Translations under genes and position numbers: made by a program
The notes under the pieces: model-generated
The model's input: the letters and a program-made list of their open reading frames with translations, nothing else
Told to the model about the DNA's origin: nothing
The model's database searches: none
Shown here: positions 1 to 9,021 of the stretch, piece by piece
Layout: each line of letters opens with the position of its first letter
Position numbering within the stretch: position 1 is the first letter of the stretch
Assembly (NCBI GenBank): GCA_030680175.1
Contig: JAUXWO010000092.1
Span: forward strand, 1 to 64,000
Direction of reading: 5' to 3'
Source: Vicinamibacterales bacterium
GTDB lineage: Bacteria > Acidobacteriota > Vicinamibacteria > Vicinamibacterales > UBA2999
Length of the DNA stretch: 64,000 nucleotides

Positions 1-289
1 GGGTGGTGGGTGGTGGGTAGTCGTGGTTTCGGACCGCCGGATAGGTGTGGGGCGCCAGCCGCGAGAGATCACCAGCTAGATCTGGAGCGCCAGCTCCAGG
101 GGATCACCAGATAGATGCGGCGCGCGAGCCGGGGGAGATCACCAGCTAGATCTGGAGCGCCAGCTCCAGGGGGATCACCAGATAGATGCGGCGCGCCAGC
201 TCTCCGGGGGATCGTCAGATCTCACATCAGATCGCCACATCACCACATCACGAGATCACCAGATATCGTTCCCGATCTAGAATCCCCTC
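1..289. repeat. Intergenic repeat block: family A plus a family C scrap
   Basis: No gene is seen here. Positions 1-25 are GGGTGGT-type repeats like those at 25.6 and 27.0 kb. From about 65 to 205 a unit of roughly 70 bp built of GATCACCAG and GCGCCAGCTCCAGG pieces occurs twice in tandem (GATC at 67 and again at 137). Positions 220-275 carry the ATCACCACATCAC motif that also forms the arms of the elements at 3.3, 10.4 and 54.7 kb. Function unknown. Confidence 0.75.
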
Positions 290-643
290 ATGCCTGTCAC
301 CACACGCTTCGTTGGCATCCTCCTGGTCGTCATCGGCCTCGGCAGCTACTACCTGACCGGGCGGACGAGCGTCACGGCCCTGATTCCCGCGTTCTTCGGT
401 GTGGTCTTCATCGCCCTGGCGCTGGTCGCGCGGGCGGAGGCGGCGCGCAAGCACGCCATCCACGCGGCGGTGGCCCTGGCGCTCATCGGGCTGATCGGCA
501 CGCTGAGCCGCCTCGGCCCGGCCATGAGCGAGGGGCTCTTCGCGCGCCCCGCGGTGATGGCGCAGTTCCTGACGGCGGCGGTGCTGGCCGCCTACGTGGC
601 GCTCGGCGTGAAGTCATTCATCGACGCCCGCCGGTCTCGCTGA
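290..643 (+). CDS. Small four-helix membrane protein, unknown function
   Basis: The 117-residue product is almost entirely hydrophobic, with about four predicted membrane segments: residues 5-22, 28-46, 55-75 and 88-108. These are joined by short basic loops such as RAEAARKH. I do not recognise the family. The ATG at 290 directly follows the repeat block, and the stop lies about 3 bp before a long inverted repeat that could end its transcript. It probably sits in the inner membrane with both termini near the cytoplasm, judged from the basic C-terminus (DARRSR). It stands alone; the next gene, on the other strand, is convergent. Codon use and GC-rich third positions look like real coding sequence. 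Confidence 0.65.
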   Translation: MPVTTRFVGILLVVIGLGSYYLTGRTSVTALIPAFFGVVFIALALVARAEAARKHAIHAAVALALIGLIGTLSRLGPAMSEGLFARPAVMAQFLTAAVLAAYVALGVKSFIDARRSR

Positions 644-840
644 TCACGTACAAAACACGAAGCACACGAAGGCCACGAAGGCTCGCGTTCTTGTCTTTGC
701 TCAGTGTGGGGACTGCACTCGGCGGAACAGGTGCGCGTCGCGCCGCGGCCGAGTACTGACGCACTTCAACAATCTGTCGCACAGCCAGAGACCCGAAGAG
801 CTCCTTCGTGGCCTTCGTGTGCTTCGTGTTTGTACGTGAC
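641..840. repeat. Family B inverted-repeat element (ACACGAAGG arms)
   Basis: The left arm (644-681) and right arm (802-839) are reverse complements over 37 bp apart from one extra A. They are made of CACGAAGG-like units and end in ACGTAC. About 120 bp lie between them. The element separates two convergent genes and could form a very long hairpin in RNA, so it may act as a bidirectional transcript end. Related copies lie at 8964-9018 (short) and 12104-12260. Confidence 0.85.
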
Positions 841-878
841 CAGCGTGTTCGTTCGTGATCACGCGTGTGTGTCCGTGA

Positions 879-2423
879 TCAGGCGCCGTTGCCCGAGAGG
901 TGGGCGATGGCGCGCCAGGCGTGGTGCAGCAGGCGGTCGGCGCGCCGCATCGCGTCCACGCGCGCCAGCGCCTGGTCGGGATCCATGAGGCCGCGTGCCG
1001 CATCCGCCAGGACCGTGCGCCGGTGCGCCTGTCGCCGGATCCGCACGTCCTCGGCCAGCAACCCGAGCGGCGCGGCGTCGAACGTCTCGACCGCGCCCGC
1101 CACCCAGACACGCGCCGCATAGAGCAGGGGCGCCGCTTCCCGCCAGACGCCTTCCACGTCGGCGTCGCCACCCGCCTGCACCTCGCGCTCCTCCATCTCC
1201 TCGAGCAGCCGCTCGAGGTGATCCACGGCGTGGAGCACCGATTGATGGCGGAGGTGCTCGTGCGGCGTGTCGGCGGACGTCCGTACGCGCGCCAGGAAGT
1301 GGCGGATCGCGATGAGCGCGTCGTCGGCCTCGGCCACGCGCGCCGGCCGAGCGGTGTCGGCCGGCAGGCCGCCCGGCAGCAGCGCGATGACGCGCGCCGC
1401 GACATCGGCGGTCGCGCGCCGCGCCGCCTCCACGGCCACGGCCGGGACCTCCGCCACCGAGTCGTCCAGATGGCGCGTCGGCGCGACGCTGCGCTCGGGC
1501 AGCAGGCGCGTCACGACGCGGGTCAGCGTGCCGATGAACGGCAGCACCAGTGCCACTGCCGTCCCGGTAAACACGGTGTGAAACACCGGGAGCGCCATCG
1601 TCTCGCGGCCCGCGTTGGCGAGGTCTGCGGCGGCCAGGAAGAGAGGGAGCACGAGGAACGCGACGACGCCCGCGATGACGTTGAAGATCACGTGGACGAG
1701 CGCCGTGCGTCTGGCCGGCACCGACGCACCGACGGCCGCCAGCCCGGCGGTGACGGTGGTGCCGATGCTCTGGCCAATCACCAGGGAGGCGCCTTGCGCG
1801 AGGCCGATCGTGCCCGCATGGAAGGCCGTCAACGTCGTCGCCATCGCCGCGCTGGACGACTGCATCACCACCGTCATCGCGACGCCGATGGCCACGAGCC
1901 CGGTCCGGCCGCCGATGGAGGTCCCGGGGAGCGTCGCGGGATCGAACCGCGTGGCGAGCGTGGCCATGCCCTCCTCGAGCAGCGAGACGGCAAAAAACAC
2001 CAGCCCGAAGCCCGCGATCGCCAGTCCGATGGCCGCCCACCGGCCGCGCCCGAGCAGGCGCAGGAGCGCGCCGAGGCCGACGAAGGGCAGTGCGGCGGCG
2101 CCAAGGCTCAGCTTCAGCCCGACGACCGCCACGAGCCAGCCGGTGCTCGTCGTGCCGAGGCTGGCGCCCAGGATGAGGCCGGCGGCGCGCGGGAACGTGA
2201 GCAGCCCCGCGCTGACGAAGCCGATGGTCGCCACCACGGTGGCGCTCGACGACTGCACGAGCGCCGTGATGACGACACCGGTCAGCACCGCGCGGCCCGC
2301 ACCGCCCGTCAGGTGGGCGAGCGTCGCGCGCAGCTGGTTTCCCGCCGCGGCCTTGAGGCCGTCGGTCATCAGCACCATTCCGAGGAGGAACAGGCCGAGG
2401 CCGCCTGCCAGTGTGACAATCAT
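879..2423 (-). CDS. Na+/phosphate cotransporter with C-terminal PhoU-like domain
   Basis: The 514-residue protein has the Na/Pi-cotransporter fold: a first hydrophobic repeat at about residues 1-140 and a second at about 160-310. Each holds the QSSSA signature of the family (VQSSSATVV and MQSSSAAMA). From about residue 330 to the end it is hydrophilic and helical, matching the PhoU-like tail of the NptA/YjbB group. It should move phosphate across the inner membrane, coupled to sodium. The ATG at 2423 is chosen because GGGAG stands just before it and the hydrophobic segment begins at once; an upstream ATG at 2453 would add ten residues. It is divergent from the nitrilase gene, with only about 38 bp between the two starts. 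Confidence 0.9.
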   Translation of the reverse strand: MIVTLAGGLGLFLLGMVLMTDGLKAAAGNQLRATLAHLTGGAGRAVLTGVVITALVQSSSATVVATIGFVSAGLLTFPRAAGLILGASLGTTSTGWLVAVVGLKLSLGAAALPFVGLGALLRLLGRGRWAAIGLAIAGFGLVFFAVSLLEEGMATLATRFDPATLPGTSIGGRTGLVAIGVAMTVVMQSSSAAMATTLTAFHAGTIGLAQGASLVIGQSIGTTVTAGLAAVGASVPARRTALVHVIFNVIAGVVAFLVLPLFLAAADLANAGRETMALPVFHTVFTGTAVALVLPFIGTLTRVVTRLLPERSVAPTRHLDDSVAEVPAVAVEAARRATADVAARVIALLPGGLPADTARPARVAEADDALIAIRHFLARVRTSADTPHEHLRHQSVLHAVDHLERLLEEMEEREVQAGGDADVEGVWREAAPLLYAARVWVAGAVETFDAAPLGLLAEDVRIRRQAHRRTVLADAARGLMDPDQALARVDAMRRADRLLHHAWRAIAHLSGNGA

Positions 2424-2461
2424 GGATCTCCCGCGGCCGCACCCGGAGTACATTCAGGGCG

Positions 2462-3295
2462 ATGAAGATCGCCCTGATTCAGCAGCATGCCACACACGAC
2501 AAGGCCGCGAACGTGGCCCGCGGGCTCGCCGCGCTCGAGGCCGCGGCGCGGCAGGGCGCGGCGCTCGCGTGCTACGCCGAACTCGCCTTCGAGTGGTTCT
2601 ACCCGCAACGCCCGGCCGCCGCCCGCCCGCACGAGTTGGCCGAGCCGATCGACGGCCCCACCGTGCGCGCCTTCCAGGCCCGCGCCCGCGAGCTCGGCAT
2701 CGTCGTGGTGCTGAACCTGTTCGAGCGGGACGGGGACGCGGCGTACGACAGCTCGCCGGTGATCGACGCGGACGGGACGCTGCTCGGCGTGACGCGGATG
2801 GTGCACATCACCGAGTACGCGTGCTTCCACGAGCAGGGGTACTACACGCCAGGCGACACGGGGGCCCCGGTGTACGACACGCGCGCGGGCCGGATCGGCG
2901 TCGCCATCTGCTACGACCGGCACTTCCCGGAGTACATGCGCGCGCTCGGCGTGGCCGGCGCGGATCTGGTCATCGTGCCGCAGGCGGGCGCGGTCGGCGA
3001 GTGGCCCGAGGGGCTGTACGAGGGCGAGATGCGCGTGGCCGCGTTCCAGAACGGCTACCACGTGGCGCTCTGCAACCGGGTGGGGAAGGAAGAGTGCCTG
3101 GACTTCGCCGGCGAGTCGTTCGTCTGCGACCCGAACGGCATCGTCACCGCCCGCGCACCGCTCGGCGAGGACGCACTGCTGGTGACGGAGGTCGATCTGG
3201 CGCAATGCGCGACGTCGCACGCGCGGCAACTGTTCCTGCGCCACCGCCGCCCCGAACTCTACGCCGGGTGGATCGGTCACCAGATCACAAGATAG
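2462..3295 (+). CDS. Carbon-nitrogen hydrolase (nitrilase superfamily)
   Basis: The 277-residue protein spans a full nitrilase domain and probably hydrolyses an amide or N-carbamoyl substrate in the cytoplasm; the substrate cannot be told. The triad glutamate is E40 (CYAELAFEW) and the nucleophile is C150 (ICYDRHFPE). The lysine expected after the arginine in the RKxH motif is replaced: here the sequence is TRMVHI, with M113 in that place. The rest of the neighbourhood (QGYYTPGD, NRVG, AGES) is well conserved, so the protein is not decayed. It is closest in style to N-carbamoylputrescine amidase or beta-ureidopropionase relatives. The 3' end runs into family A repeats. Confidence 0.85.
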   Translation: MKIALIQQHATHDKAANVARGLAALEAAARQGAALACYAELAFEWFYPQRPAAARPHELAEPIDGPTVRAFQARARELGIVVVLNLFERDGDAAYDSSPVIDADGTLLGVTRMVHITEYACFHEQGYYTPGDTGAPVYDTRAGRIGVAICYDRHFPEYMRALGVAGADLVIVPQAGAVGEWPEGLYEGEMRVAAFQNGYHVALCNRVGKEECLDFAGESFVCDPNGIVTARAPLGEDALLVTEVDLAQCATSHARQLFLRHRRPELYAGWIGHQITR

Positions 3296-3485
3296 ATCAC
3301 GAGATCAAAAGATCACGAGATCAGAAGATCGCAAGATCGCGAGATCCAGATCGCCAGATCCAGATCGCCAGATCCAGATCACCAGATCCAGATCACCAGA
3401 TAGATGTGCCCGTCCCCATCAAGATCTGAACATCTGACATCCCATCACCAGATCACCACATCACGAGATCACGAGATGTCATCTG
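3286..3485. repeat. Family A repeat tract (AGATCACC units)
   Basis: This is a dense array of imperfect AGATCxC units. Between 3340 and 3405 the piece CCAGATCCAGATC recurs, followed by the conserved end ATCACCACATCACGAGATC at 3452-3470. It starts inside the last codons of the nitrilase gene and reaches the last codons of the Rieske gene, whose stop codon and final residues are written in repeat sequence. Two convergent genes end here. Confidence 0.8.
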
Positions 3486-4590
3486 TCGATCTATCTACCT
3501 TCCCCACCACCCACTGATCGAACTCCCAGAGCTGCGCTTCGCGCGCCGAGTAGGGTCCCGGGGTGTAGGCACGTGAGGCGATGCCGAGCTGCGACTGCTC
3601 GGAGATCGCCCAGTCCTCCCGGTTCGTGCCATCCCAGAACGCCACCGCATCCTCGAAGACGAAGTCCGGCTTCGCGATTTCCTCCGGGTGAAACAGGAAA
3701 TCCGCCACGAGGTCCGTCTCGAGGGGGGACCGCGGCCGGATCGTCACGGTCATCACGTAGTCGGGATGCAGCGTGAGCAGCAGGTTCGGGTAGATCGCGA
3801 AGTAGTCGACCCGGGCGCGCTCGGCCGCCCGGAGCCCCGGCAGGTACGCGCGCCGCCGCCGGCCGTCGGTGCTGAGCGTCTCGACGCCCTCGCGGAAGCC
3901 CATCGCGCCGCCGCAGTACGTGCCGGTCGTCGGCACGTTCTCGGCGCCGAGGTAGTGGTGCATCCGGTTGAGCATCGGATGGATCACCGGGCAGTGCAGG
4001 CACTCGTTGTAGTTCTGGACGATCAGCTTCCAGTTGGCCTTGACGTGGTACGTCTCGCGCCGCACGAGGCGGAGATCCTCGAGTCCCCAGGGGGCGAAGC
4101 GTGCGGGCAGGCCGCCGAGCTGGGAGGCCAGCGGCGCCGGGTCGCGTCCGGTGTGGACGAAGAGGAGGCCGCCCCACGTCTCGCAGGCGACGGGGTGCAG
4201 CGGATGGTCGTCACGGCGGAAGCCCTCCACCTCGTCCATGTGCGGCGCGCCGATCAGCCGGCCCGTGAGGTCGTACGTCCAGGCGTGATACGGGCACTGC
4301 AGGCTCCCGGCCGCGTGGCCGCCCTCGCCGAGGCAGAGCCGCGTCCCGCGGTGGCGGCACACGTTGTGAAACGCGCGGACACGCCCGTCCTGGCCGCGCA
4401 CGAGGATCAGGCTGTCGCCGGCGATCTCGCGAACCAGGAAGTCGCCGGGGGCCGCGATCTCGTCGCCGCGCGCCACGACGACCCACATCGCGCGAAATAC
4501 GCGGGCCATCTCGGCGTCGAACCACGCGGGGTCGGTGTAGACGTGGCCCGGCAGTGTCTGTCGACGCTCGTCGCGTGCGGTGGTGCCCAT
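3469..4590 (-). CDS. Rieske non-haem iron oxygenase, alpha-subunit type
   Basis: The 373-residue protein has an N-terminal Rieske domain (C78, H80, C99, H102: CRH then CPYH) binding a [2Fe-2S] cluster. A C-terminal catalytic domain carries the mononuclear iron ligands H199 and H204 (NYNECLHCPVIH) and probably D326 (NREDW). This is the layout of aromatic-ring hydroxylases and of the choline/carnitine monooxygenase branch. The PYHAWTYDLTGRL and ECLHCPVIHP wording fits the latter kind slightly better, but the substrate is unknown. No reductase or ferredoxin gene is adjacent, so electrons must come from elsewhere. The ATG at 4590 is divergent from the sensor kinase with 9 bp between starts. The last few residues are encoded by family A repeat sequence. 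Confidence 0.9.
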   Translation of the reverse strand: MGTTARDERRQTLPGHVYTDPAWFDAEMARVFRAMWVVVARGDEIAAPGDFLVREIAGDSLILVRGQDGRVRAFHNVCRHRGTRLCLGEGGHAAGSLQCPYHAWTYDLTGRLIGAPHMDEVEGFRRDDHPLHPVACETWGGLLFVHTGRDPAPLASQLGGLPARFAPWGLEDLRLVRRETYHVKANWKLIVQNYNECLHCPVIHPMLNRMHHYLGAENVPTTGTYCGGAMGFREGVETLSTDGRRRRAYLPGLRAAERARVDYFAIYPNLLLTLHPDYVMTVTIRPRSPLETDLVADFLFHPEEIAKPDFVFEDAVAFWDGTNREDWAISEQSQLGIASRAYTPGPYSAREAQLWEFDQWVVGKVDRSTDDIS

Positions 4591-4599
4591 ACCGGAATC

Positions 4600-7581
4600 A
4601 TGATACAACCGGGACGGACCTCCCTTCCCGAGCGCACCGCGTCCGTGCCACCCGAGCCCTCGCCCCGAACGTTTGCCTCCGGCGCGTGTCGTCGCGCCGC
4701 GCGGCGGACGCTGCTGGCCCTCGTCCTGCTCGCGCCCGTCTCCCTGCACGCGCAGGCGCCGCCGCGCACCGCCGCCGAGATGCGCGCGGTGGCCGCCCGC
4801 GATCAGGGCGTGCCCCTGTCCGTCTCGCTCCGTGCCACCGTGACGCACGTGGATGCCTCGCGCAACCTCGTGTTCGTCGATGATGGGACGGCGGGGATGG
4901 TGGTCCTGCCGGTGGGCGAGGTGGCGGCCACGCCCGGGGATGTGGTGCGCGTCGACGGCCAGCTGGTGATCGCCGCGCGCGGGCCGTCGATCGCCGCCTC
5001 GGAAGTCGAGGTGGTCGGCCGCGCTTCCGAGGTCCCGCCGCGCCCGCTCGTGTGGAGCGGCGTCCGGGCGGGAGCGCTGGATGCGCGGCTCGTCGTCGCG
5101 CGCGGCGTCGTGCGGCGCGCGGAGCTGCGCGGCGAGGGCACGCGGGTCACGATCATGACGGAGGGCGGCGCGCTCGATGCCGATCTGGCCGGCGGCGCCC
5201 CCTTCGATGTGGACGCCGTCGTCGAAGTGCGCGGCATGCTCGTGCCGCCCGAGGGCGAGCCGCAGAGCGCCGCACGCCAGCTGCTGGGCGCGGCGGCCGC
5301 CGCGCGGGTCGTCGAGCCGCCGGTGCCGGCCGGCCAGGTGCCGCGACTCGGTATCGCCGCGCTGCCGCGGGAGTCCGCGCGCGGGACGCTGACGCGGCGG
5401 GTCACGCTCACCGGGATCGTCACCCGCCAGCGGCCCGGACGGTCGCTGTATCTCCGTGACGACACCGGGGCGGTGTACGTCGAAACCGACGGGCCGGAGG
5501 TCGTCGAGGTGGGCGATCGGGTCGAGGCCACCGGGTACCCCGCGGTGGACGAGTTCGCGCCGTACCTCGAGGACGCGGTGTTCCGCCGCCTCGGCCCGGG
5601 GCCGGCGCCCACGCCACGCAGCGCGACGCTGCCGGAACTGCTGAGCGGATCGCTCGACGCCGAGCTGGTGGTCACCGAGGCCGTGCTGGTCTCGGGCGAG
5701 CGCGGACGCGAGGAGCACACGTTCGTGCTGCAGGCCGATGACCTGCTGTTCAACGCGCAGGTCCTGCTGACGCACGCCGGCACGCTCGCCGAGGACCTGC
5801 ACCCAGGCAGCCGGCTCCGCGTCACCGGGATTGCCTCCGTCGTCGTGGACGCGGATCGGGTGCCGCGATCGTTCCGCCTGCTCCTGCGCGACGACAGGGA
5901 CATCGTGGTGGTGGCGGGTCCGCCGTTCGGGGGCGGCGGGCTGAGCTGGCCGGGGTGGCTGGCGGTGGCCATTGCCCTGGCCGCCGTGGGCGGGCTGGGG
6001 TACGCGTATCAACGGAGCCATGGGCAGGATCGCCTGCTCCGGCACGCCCTCGACCGAGAGGCGGCGCTCAAGGTGCGGCTGGCCGACCTCTTCGACCACG
6101 CCACCGACATCATGGTCCTGCACGACCGTCGTGGCCGGATTGCCTCGTTGAACCGGGCGGGCGAGCAGGCGACGGGGTACACGCGCGACGAGTTGCGGGT
6201 CCTCGACCCCGCGTGGCTGTTGAGCAGCGATTACCTCGACACCATCGAGCGCATGCTCCACGAAGGCGCCGATGCGCTGCCGCGCACCTTCCGCGCCGAC
6301 CTCATCACCCGCCGTGGCGAGAAGGTGCCGGTGGAGGCGCGCGCCCGCGTCCTGTCGAGTGACGGCGCGGTCACCGGCATCGAGACGCTCGCGCGCAACA
6401 CGAGCGAGCGGGAGCACCTGGAGGCGCAGCTCCGGCAGGCCCAGAAGATGGAAGCCGTCGGCCGCCTCTCCACCGGCGTCGCGCACGACTTCAACAACCT
6501 GATCACGGTGCTGCTCGGCTACAGCGACGATCTGATCGAGGGGCTCGGTCCCGGGCATCCCCTGCGTCAGTCGGCCGAGGAGATCCGCCTGGCGGCCGAG
6601 CGCGCCTCGTCGCTGACGCAGCAGCTGCTGACGTTCAGCCGGCGGCAGGCGAGCGTGACGCAGGCGATCGACCTGAACGTCACGATTACGAACATGCGCG
6701 AGCTGCTCCAGCGCCTCGCCGGCGAGGACGTGGCGATCGAGGTGGCCCTGGCGCGTGACCTCGGCCTGATCCGCGCCGACGCCGCGCAGATCGGCCAGGT
6801 GCTGATGAATCTTGTCGTCAATGCGCGCGACGCGATGCCGTCCGGCGGGCGCATCACCATCGCGACCGCGAACGTGGAGCTCGGCGACGAGCACCTCGAT
6901 GCCGTGCCGGGACCGCACGTGCAGTTGACGGTCACCGATACCGGCGCCGGCATTCCGCCCGAGGTGCGCCTGCGCATGTTCGAACCGTTCTTCACGACGA
7001 AGGAGGCCGAGCAGGGCACGGGCCTCGGCCTCGCGATGGTGCAGGGCATCGTCCTGCAGAGCAACGGCCACATCGCCGTCGAGAGCGAGCCTGGGCGGGG
7101 CGCCACGTTCCGGCTCTCGTTCCCGCGGGTGGACCTGGACGAGGCGACCCGCCCGGGCGAGCCGCCCGCGTCGCGGGAGCGGTCCACGGCCGTCCGGACG
7201 CCGGCCAGCGGCGTGGTGCTGCTCGCGGAGGACGACCGCGCCGTCCGCCGCCTGCTGGGCAACGAACTGCGCCGGCGCGGCTTCACCGTGCTCGAGGCCC
7301 GGCATGGTGGCGAAGCGCTCGAGATCTGCCGGCAGTACGGCGCCGACATCGACCTGCTCATCACCGACGTCGTGATGCCGCAGATGAGCGGCGTGGATCT
7401 GGCGGCGGCCGTGGCGCCGATCCGGCCCGAGATGGCCGTGCTCTTCGTGTCCGGCCATCCCGATCGCGCCGGCGCGAGCCTCGATCCCCGCGGGCCGAAC
7501 GCGGGCAACCTGCTGATGAAGCCGTTCAGCCCGGAGACGCTCGGACTGCGCGCCCAGGAAATCCTGCGCGCCCGTCGCTGA
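4600..7581 (+). CDS. Hybrid sensor histidine kinase with periplasmic OB-like sensor
   Basis: Domains in order for the 993-residue protein: a signal anchor near residues 30-55 (LLALVLLAPVSLHAQA), then a periplasmic region of about 390 residues with several short beta-rich stretches of the form LVFVDDGTAGMVV and LYLRDDTGAVYVE, which resemble repeated OB folds. A membrane helix lies near 447-468, a PAS domain at 495-600, and HisKA with the phospho-accepting histidine in VAHDFNN near 628. The ATPase domain shows NLVVNARDAM, DTGAGIP and GTGLGLAMV. A C-terminal receiver starts at 870 with the phospho-acceptor aspartate in LLITDVVMP. It should autophosphorylate and pass phosphate to its own receiver; the output is unknown, as no DNA-binding partner is adjacent. 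A GTG at 4645 is an alternative start. Confidence 0.88.
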   Translation: MIQPGRTSLPERTASVPPEPSPRTFASGACRRAARRTLLALVLLAPVSLHAQAPPRTAAEMRAVAARDQGVPLSVSLRATVTHVDASRNLVFVDDGTAGMVVLPVGEVAATPGDVVRVDGQLVIAARGPSIAASEVEVVGRASEVPPRPLVWSGVRAGALDARLVVARGVVRRAELRGEGTRVTIMTEGGALDADLAGGAPFDVDAVVEVRGMLVPPEGEPQSAARQLLGAAAAARVVEPPVPAGQVPRLGIAALPRESARGTLTRRVTLTGIVTRQRPGRSLYLRDDTGAVYVETDGPEVVEVGDRVEATGYPAVDEFAPYLEDAVFRRLGPGPAPTPRSATLPELLSGSLDAELVVTEAVLVSGERGREEHTFVLQADDLLFNAQVLLTHAGTLAEDLHPGSRLRVTGIASVVVDADRVPRSFRLLLRDDRDIVVVAGPPFGGGGLSWPGWLAVAIALAAVGGLGYAYQRSHGQDRLLRHALDREAALKVRLADLFDHATDIMVLHDRRGRIASLNRAGEQATGYTRDELRVLDPAWLLSSDYLDTIERMLHEGADALPRTFRADLITRRGEKVPVEARARVLSSDGAVTGIETLARNTSEREHLEAQLRQAQKMEAVGRLSTGVAHDFNNLITVLLGYSDDLIEGLGPGHPLRQSAEEIRLAAERASSLTQQLLTFSRRQASVTQAIDLNVTITNMRELLQRLAGEDVAIEVALARDLGLIRADAAQIGQVLMNLVVNARDAMPSGGRITIATANVELGDEHLDAVPGPHVQLTVTDTGAGIPPEVRLRMFEPFFTTKEAEQGTGLGLAMVQGIVLQSNGHIAVESEPGRGATFRLSFPRVDLDEATRPGEPPASRERSTAVRTPASGVVLLAEDDRAVRRLLGNELRRRGFTVLEARHGGEALEICRQYGADIDLLITDVVMPQMSGVDLAAAVAPIRPEMAVLFVSGHPDRAGASLDPRGPNAGNLLMKPFSPETLGLRAQEILRARR

Positions 7582-7653
7582 CGCGCCGCCGGCGAGCCGC
7601 CCCTCCTGAATTTCCCGATCGGCCGATCCCGTTTCATGTAAGAGTGTCACGCG

Positions 7654-8967
7654 ATGACCACGCCGGCGCTGCGTCGCGAGCTCGGCCGATGGGATCTGAC
7701 GGCCATCGGCATCAATCAAGTGGTGGGCAGCGGCATCTTCCTGCTGCCCGCGGCCGTCGCCGCGCAGGTCGGCGCCTGGGGACCCGGCGTCTTCATCTTC
7801 GTCGGCCTGACCTGCATGCTCATCGGCTTGTGCTTCGCGGAGGTCGGCAGCCGCTTCGACAGCACCGGCGGGCCGATCGTGCCGGCGCGCGCCGCGTTCG
7901 GCCGGTTCGTCGGCTTCGAGGTCGGGTGGATGATGTGGTTCACCCGGGTGGCGAGCTGGGCGTCGGTGATGAACGGCCTCGCGCTCGCGCTGGCGTTCTA
8001 CTGGCCGTCGCTGGCCGGGGGGGCGCCCAAGGCGGCGCTCTTCATCGGGCTCACCGCCGTGCTCTCGTGGATCAACATCCGCGGCGTGAGGCAGGGCGCG
8101 TGGGTCGTGAACGTCCTCACGGTCGCCAAGCTGGTGCCGCTCGTCCTCTTCATCGTCGTGGGGATCTGGTACATCAGCCCCGGGAACTTCCAGCCGTGGC
8201 CCGAGGTGACGGCCCCCCAGTTCGGGCAGACCGCCCTGATCCTGATCTTCGCCTACGGCGGATTCGAGGTGATTGGCATCCCGGCGGGGGAGGCGTCCGA
8301 CCCGCGCAGGCACGTGCCCTTTGCGATGGTGGCCACGATCACCGTGGTGATGGTGATCTACACGATGGTATCGATCGTCTCCACGGGCACGCTGCCCGGC
8401 CTCGCGGAGAGCGCCACGCCGCTCGCCGACGCGGCGGCGCTCGCCCTTGGCGCGGCGGGCGCGCTGCTCATCAGCAGCGGCGCGGCCATCTCGATGACCG
8501 GCAACTGCGCCGGGCAGGTGATTTCCTCGTCGCGCACGATCTTTGCGCTTGGCGAGAACGGCGACCTCCCCGCGTGGTTCGCGCGCGTGCATCCGGTCTG
8601 GCGGACGCCCGTCAACGCCATCGTCTTCTCCTCAACGGTCACGCTGGCGCTCGCGCTGAGCGGGTCCTTCGTGCTGCTGGCGGCGGTCAGCGCCGTGGCG
8701 CGGCTCTTCATCTACGCGACGACCTGCCTCGCCACGCTGGCGCTGCGGCGTCCCGGCCGCGAGGCCACCGTCGCCGACGCCACGTTCGTCGTCGCCGGCG
8801 GCGCGATTGTGCCGGTGATCGCCCTGATCGTGTCGCTCGGCATCCTCTGGGGCGCCACGCCCGACCAGCTGCTCCGGGGCGCCGCCGCGTTCATCGTGGG
8901 CGGCCTGCTGTTCCTGGTGGCCTCGCGCGCCGAGTCCGCCCGCCCGCCGCGCGCCGAGTCGCGCTGA
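7654..8967 (+). CDS. APC-superfamily amino acid permease
   Basis: The 437-residue protein has about twelve membrane segments. The first helix carries the hallmark unwound substrate-binding stretch INQVVGSGIFLLPA, and the equivalent one in helix 6 reads IFAYGGFEVIGIPAGE. Both are typical of the APC family that exchanges or symports amino acids or amines across the inner membrane. The specific substrate cannot be told. It is transcribed alone, about 70 bp after the kinase gene. The stop codon is inside the left edge of a short family B repeat. Confidence 0.88.
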   Translation: MTTPALRRELGRWDLTAIGINQVVGSGIFLLPAAVAAQVGAWGPGVFIFVGLTCMLIGLCFAEVGSRFDSTGGPIVPARAAFGRFVGFEVGWMMWFTRVASWASVMNGLALALAFYWPSLAGGAPKAALFIGLTAVLSWINIRGVRQGAWVVNVLTVAKLVPLVLFIVVGIWYISPGNFQPWPEVTAPQFGQTALILIFAYGGFEVIGIPAGEASDPRRHVPFAMVATITVVMVIYTMVSIVSTGTLPGLAESATPLADAAALALGAAGALLISSGAAISMTGNCAGQVISSSRTIFALGENGDLPAWFARVHPVWRTPVNAIVFSSTVTLALALSGSFVLLAAVSAVARLFIYATTCLATLALRRPGREATVADATFVVAGGAIVPVIALIVSLGILWGATPDQLLRGAAAFIVGGLLFLVASRAESARPPRAESR

Positions 8968-9018
8968 TCACGTATCAACACGCTGATCGCGGACGTGTCC
9001 TTCGTGTTTCGTACGTGA
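8964..9018. repeat. Short family B repeat
   Basis: TGATCACGTATCAACACG and TTCGTGTTTCGTACGTGA face each other within about 55 bp. They are a compact version of the family B element at 641-840. The element sits between the permease stop and the peptidase start, so the two genes are probably not one simple operon. Confidence 0.6.
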
Positions 9019-9021
9019 ACG

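Noticed and set aside
3469-8592. Very long open frames antisense to known genes (also around 61177-63933 and 10834-12831)
   Set aside because: They run opposite or out of frame to well-recognised proteins, are Arg/Ala/Gly/His-rich as expected for complements of GC-rich codons, and contain no domain. Only the true gene ends inside them were kept.
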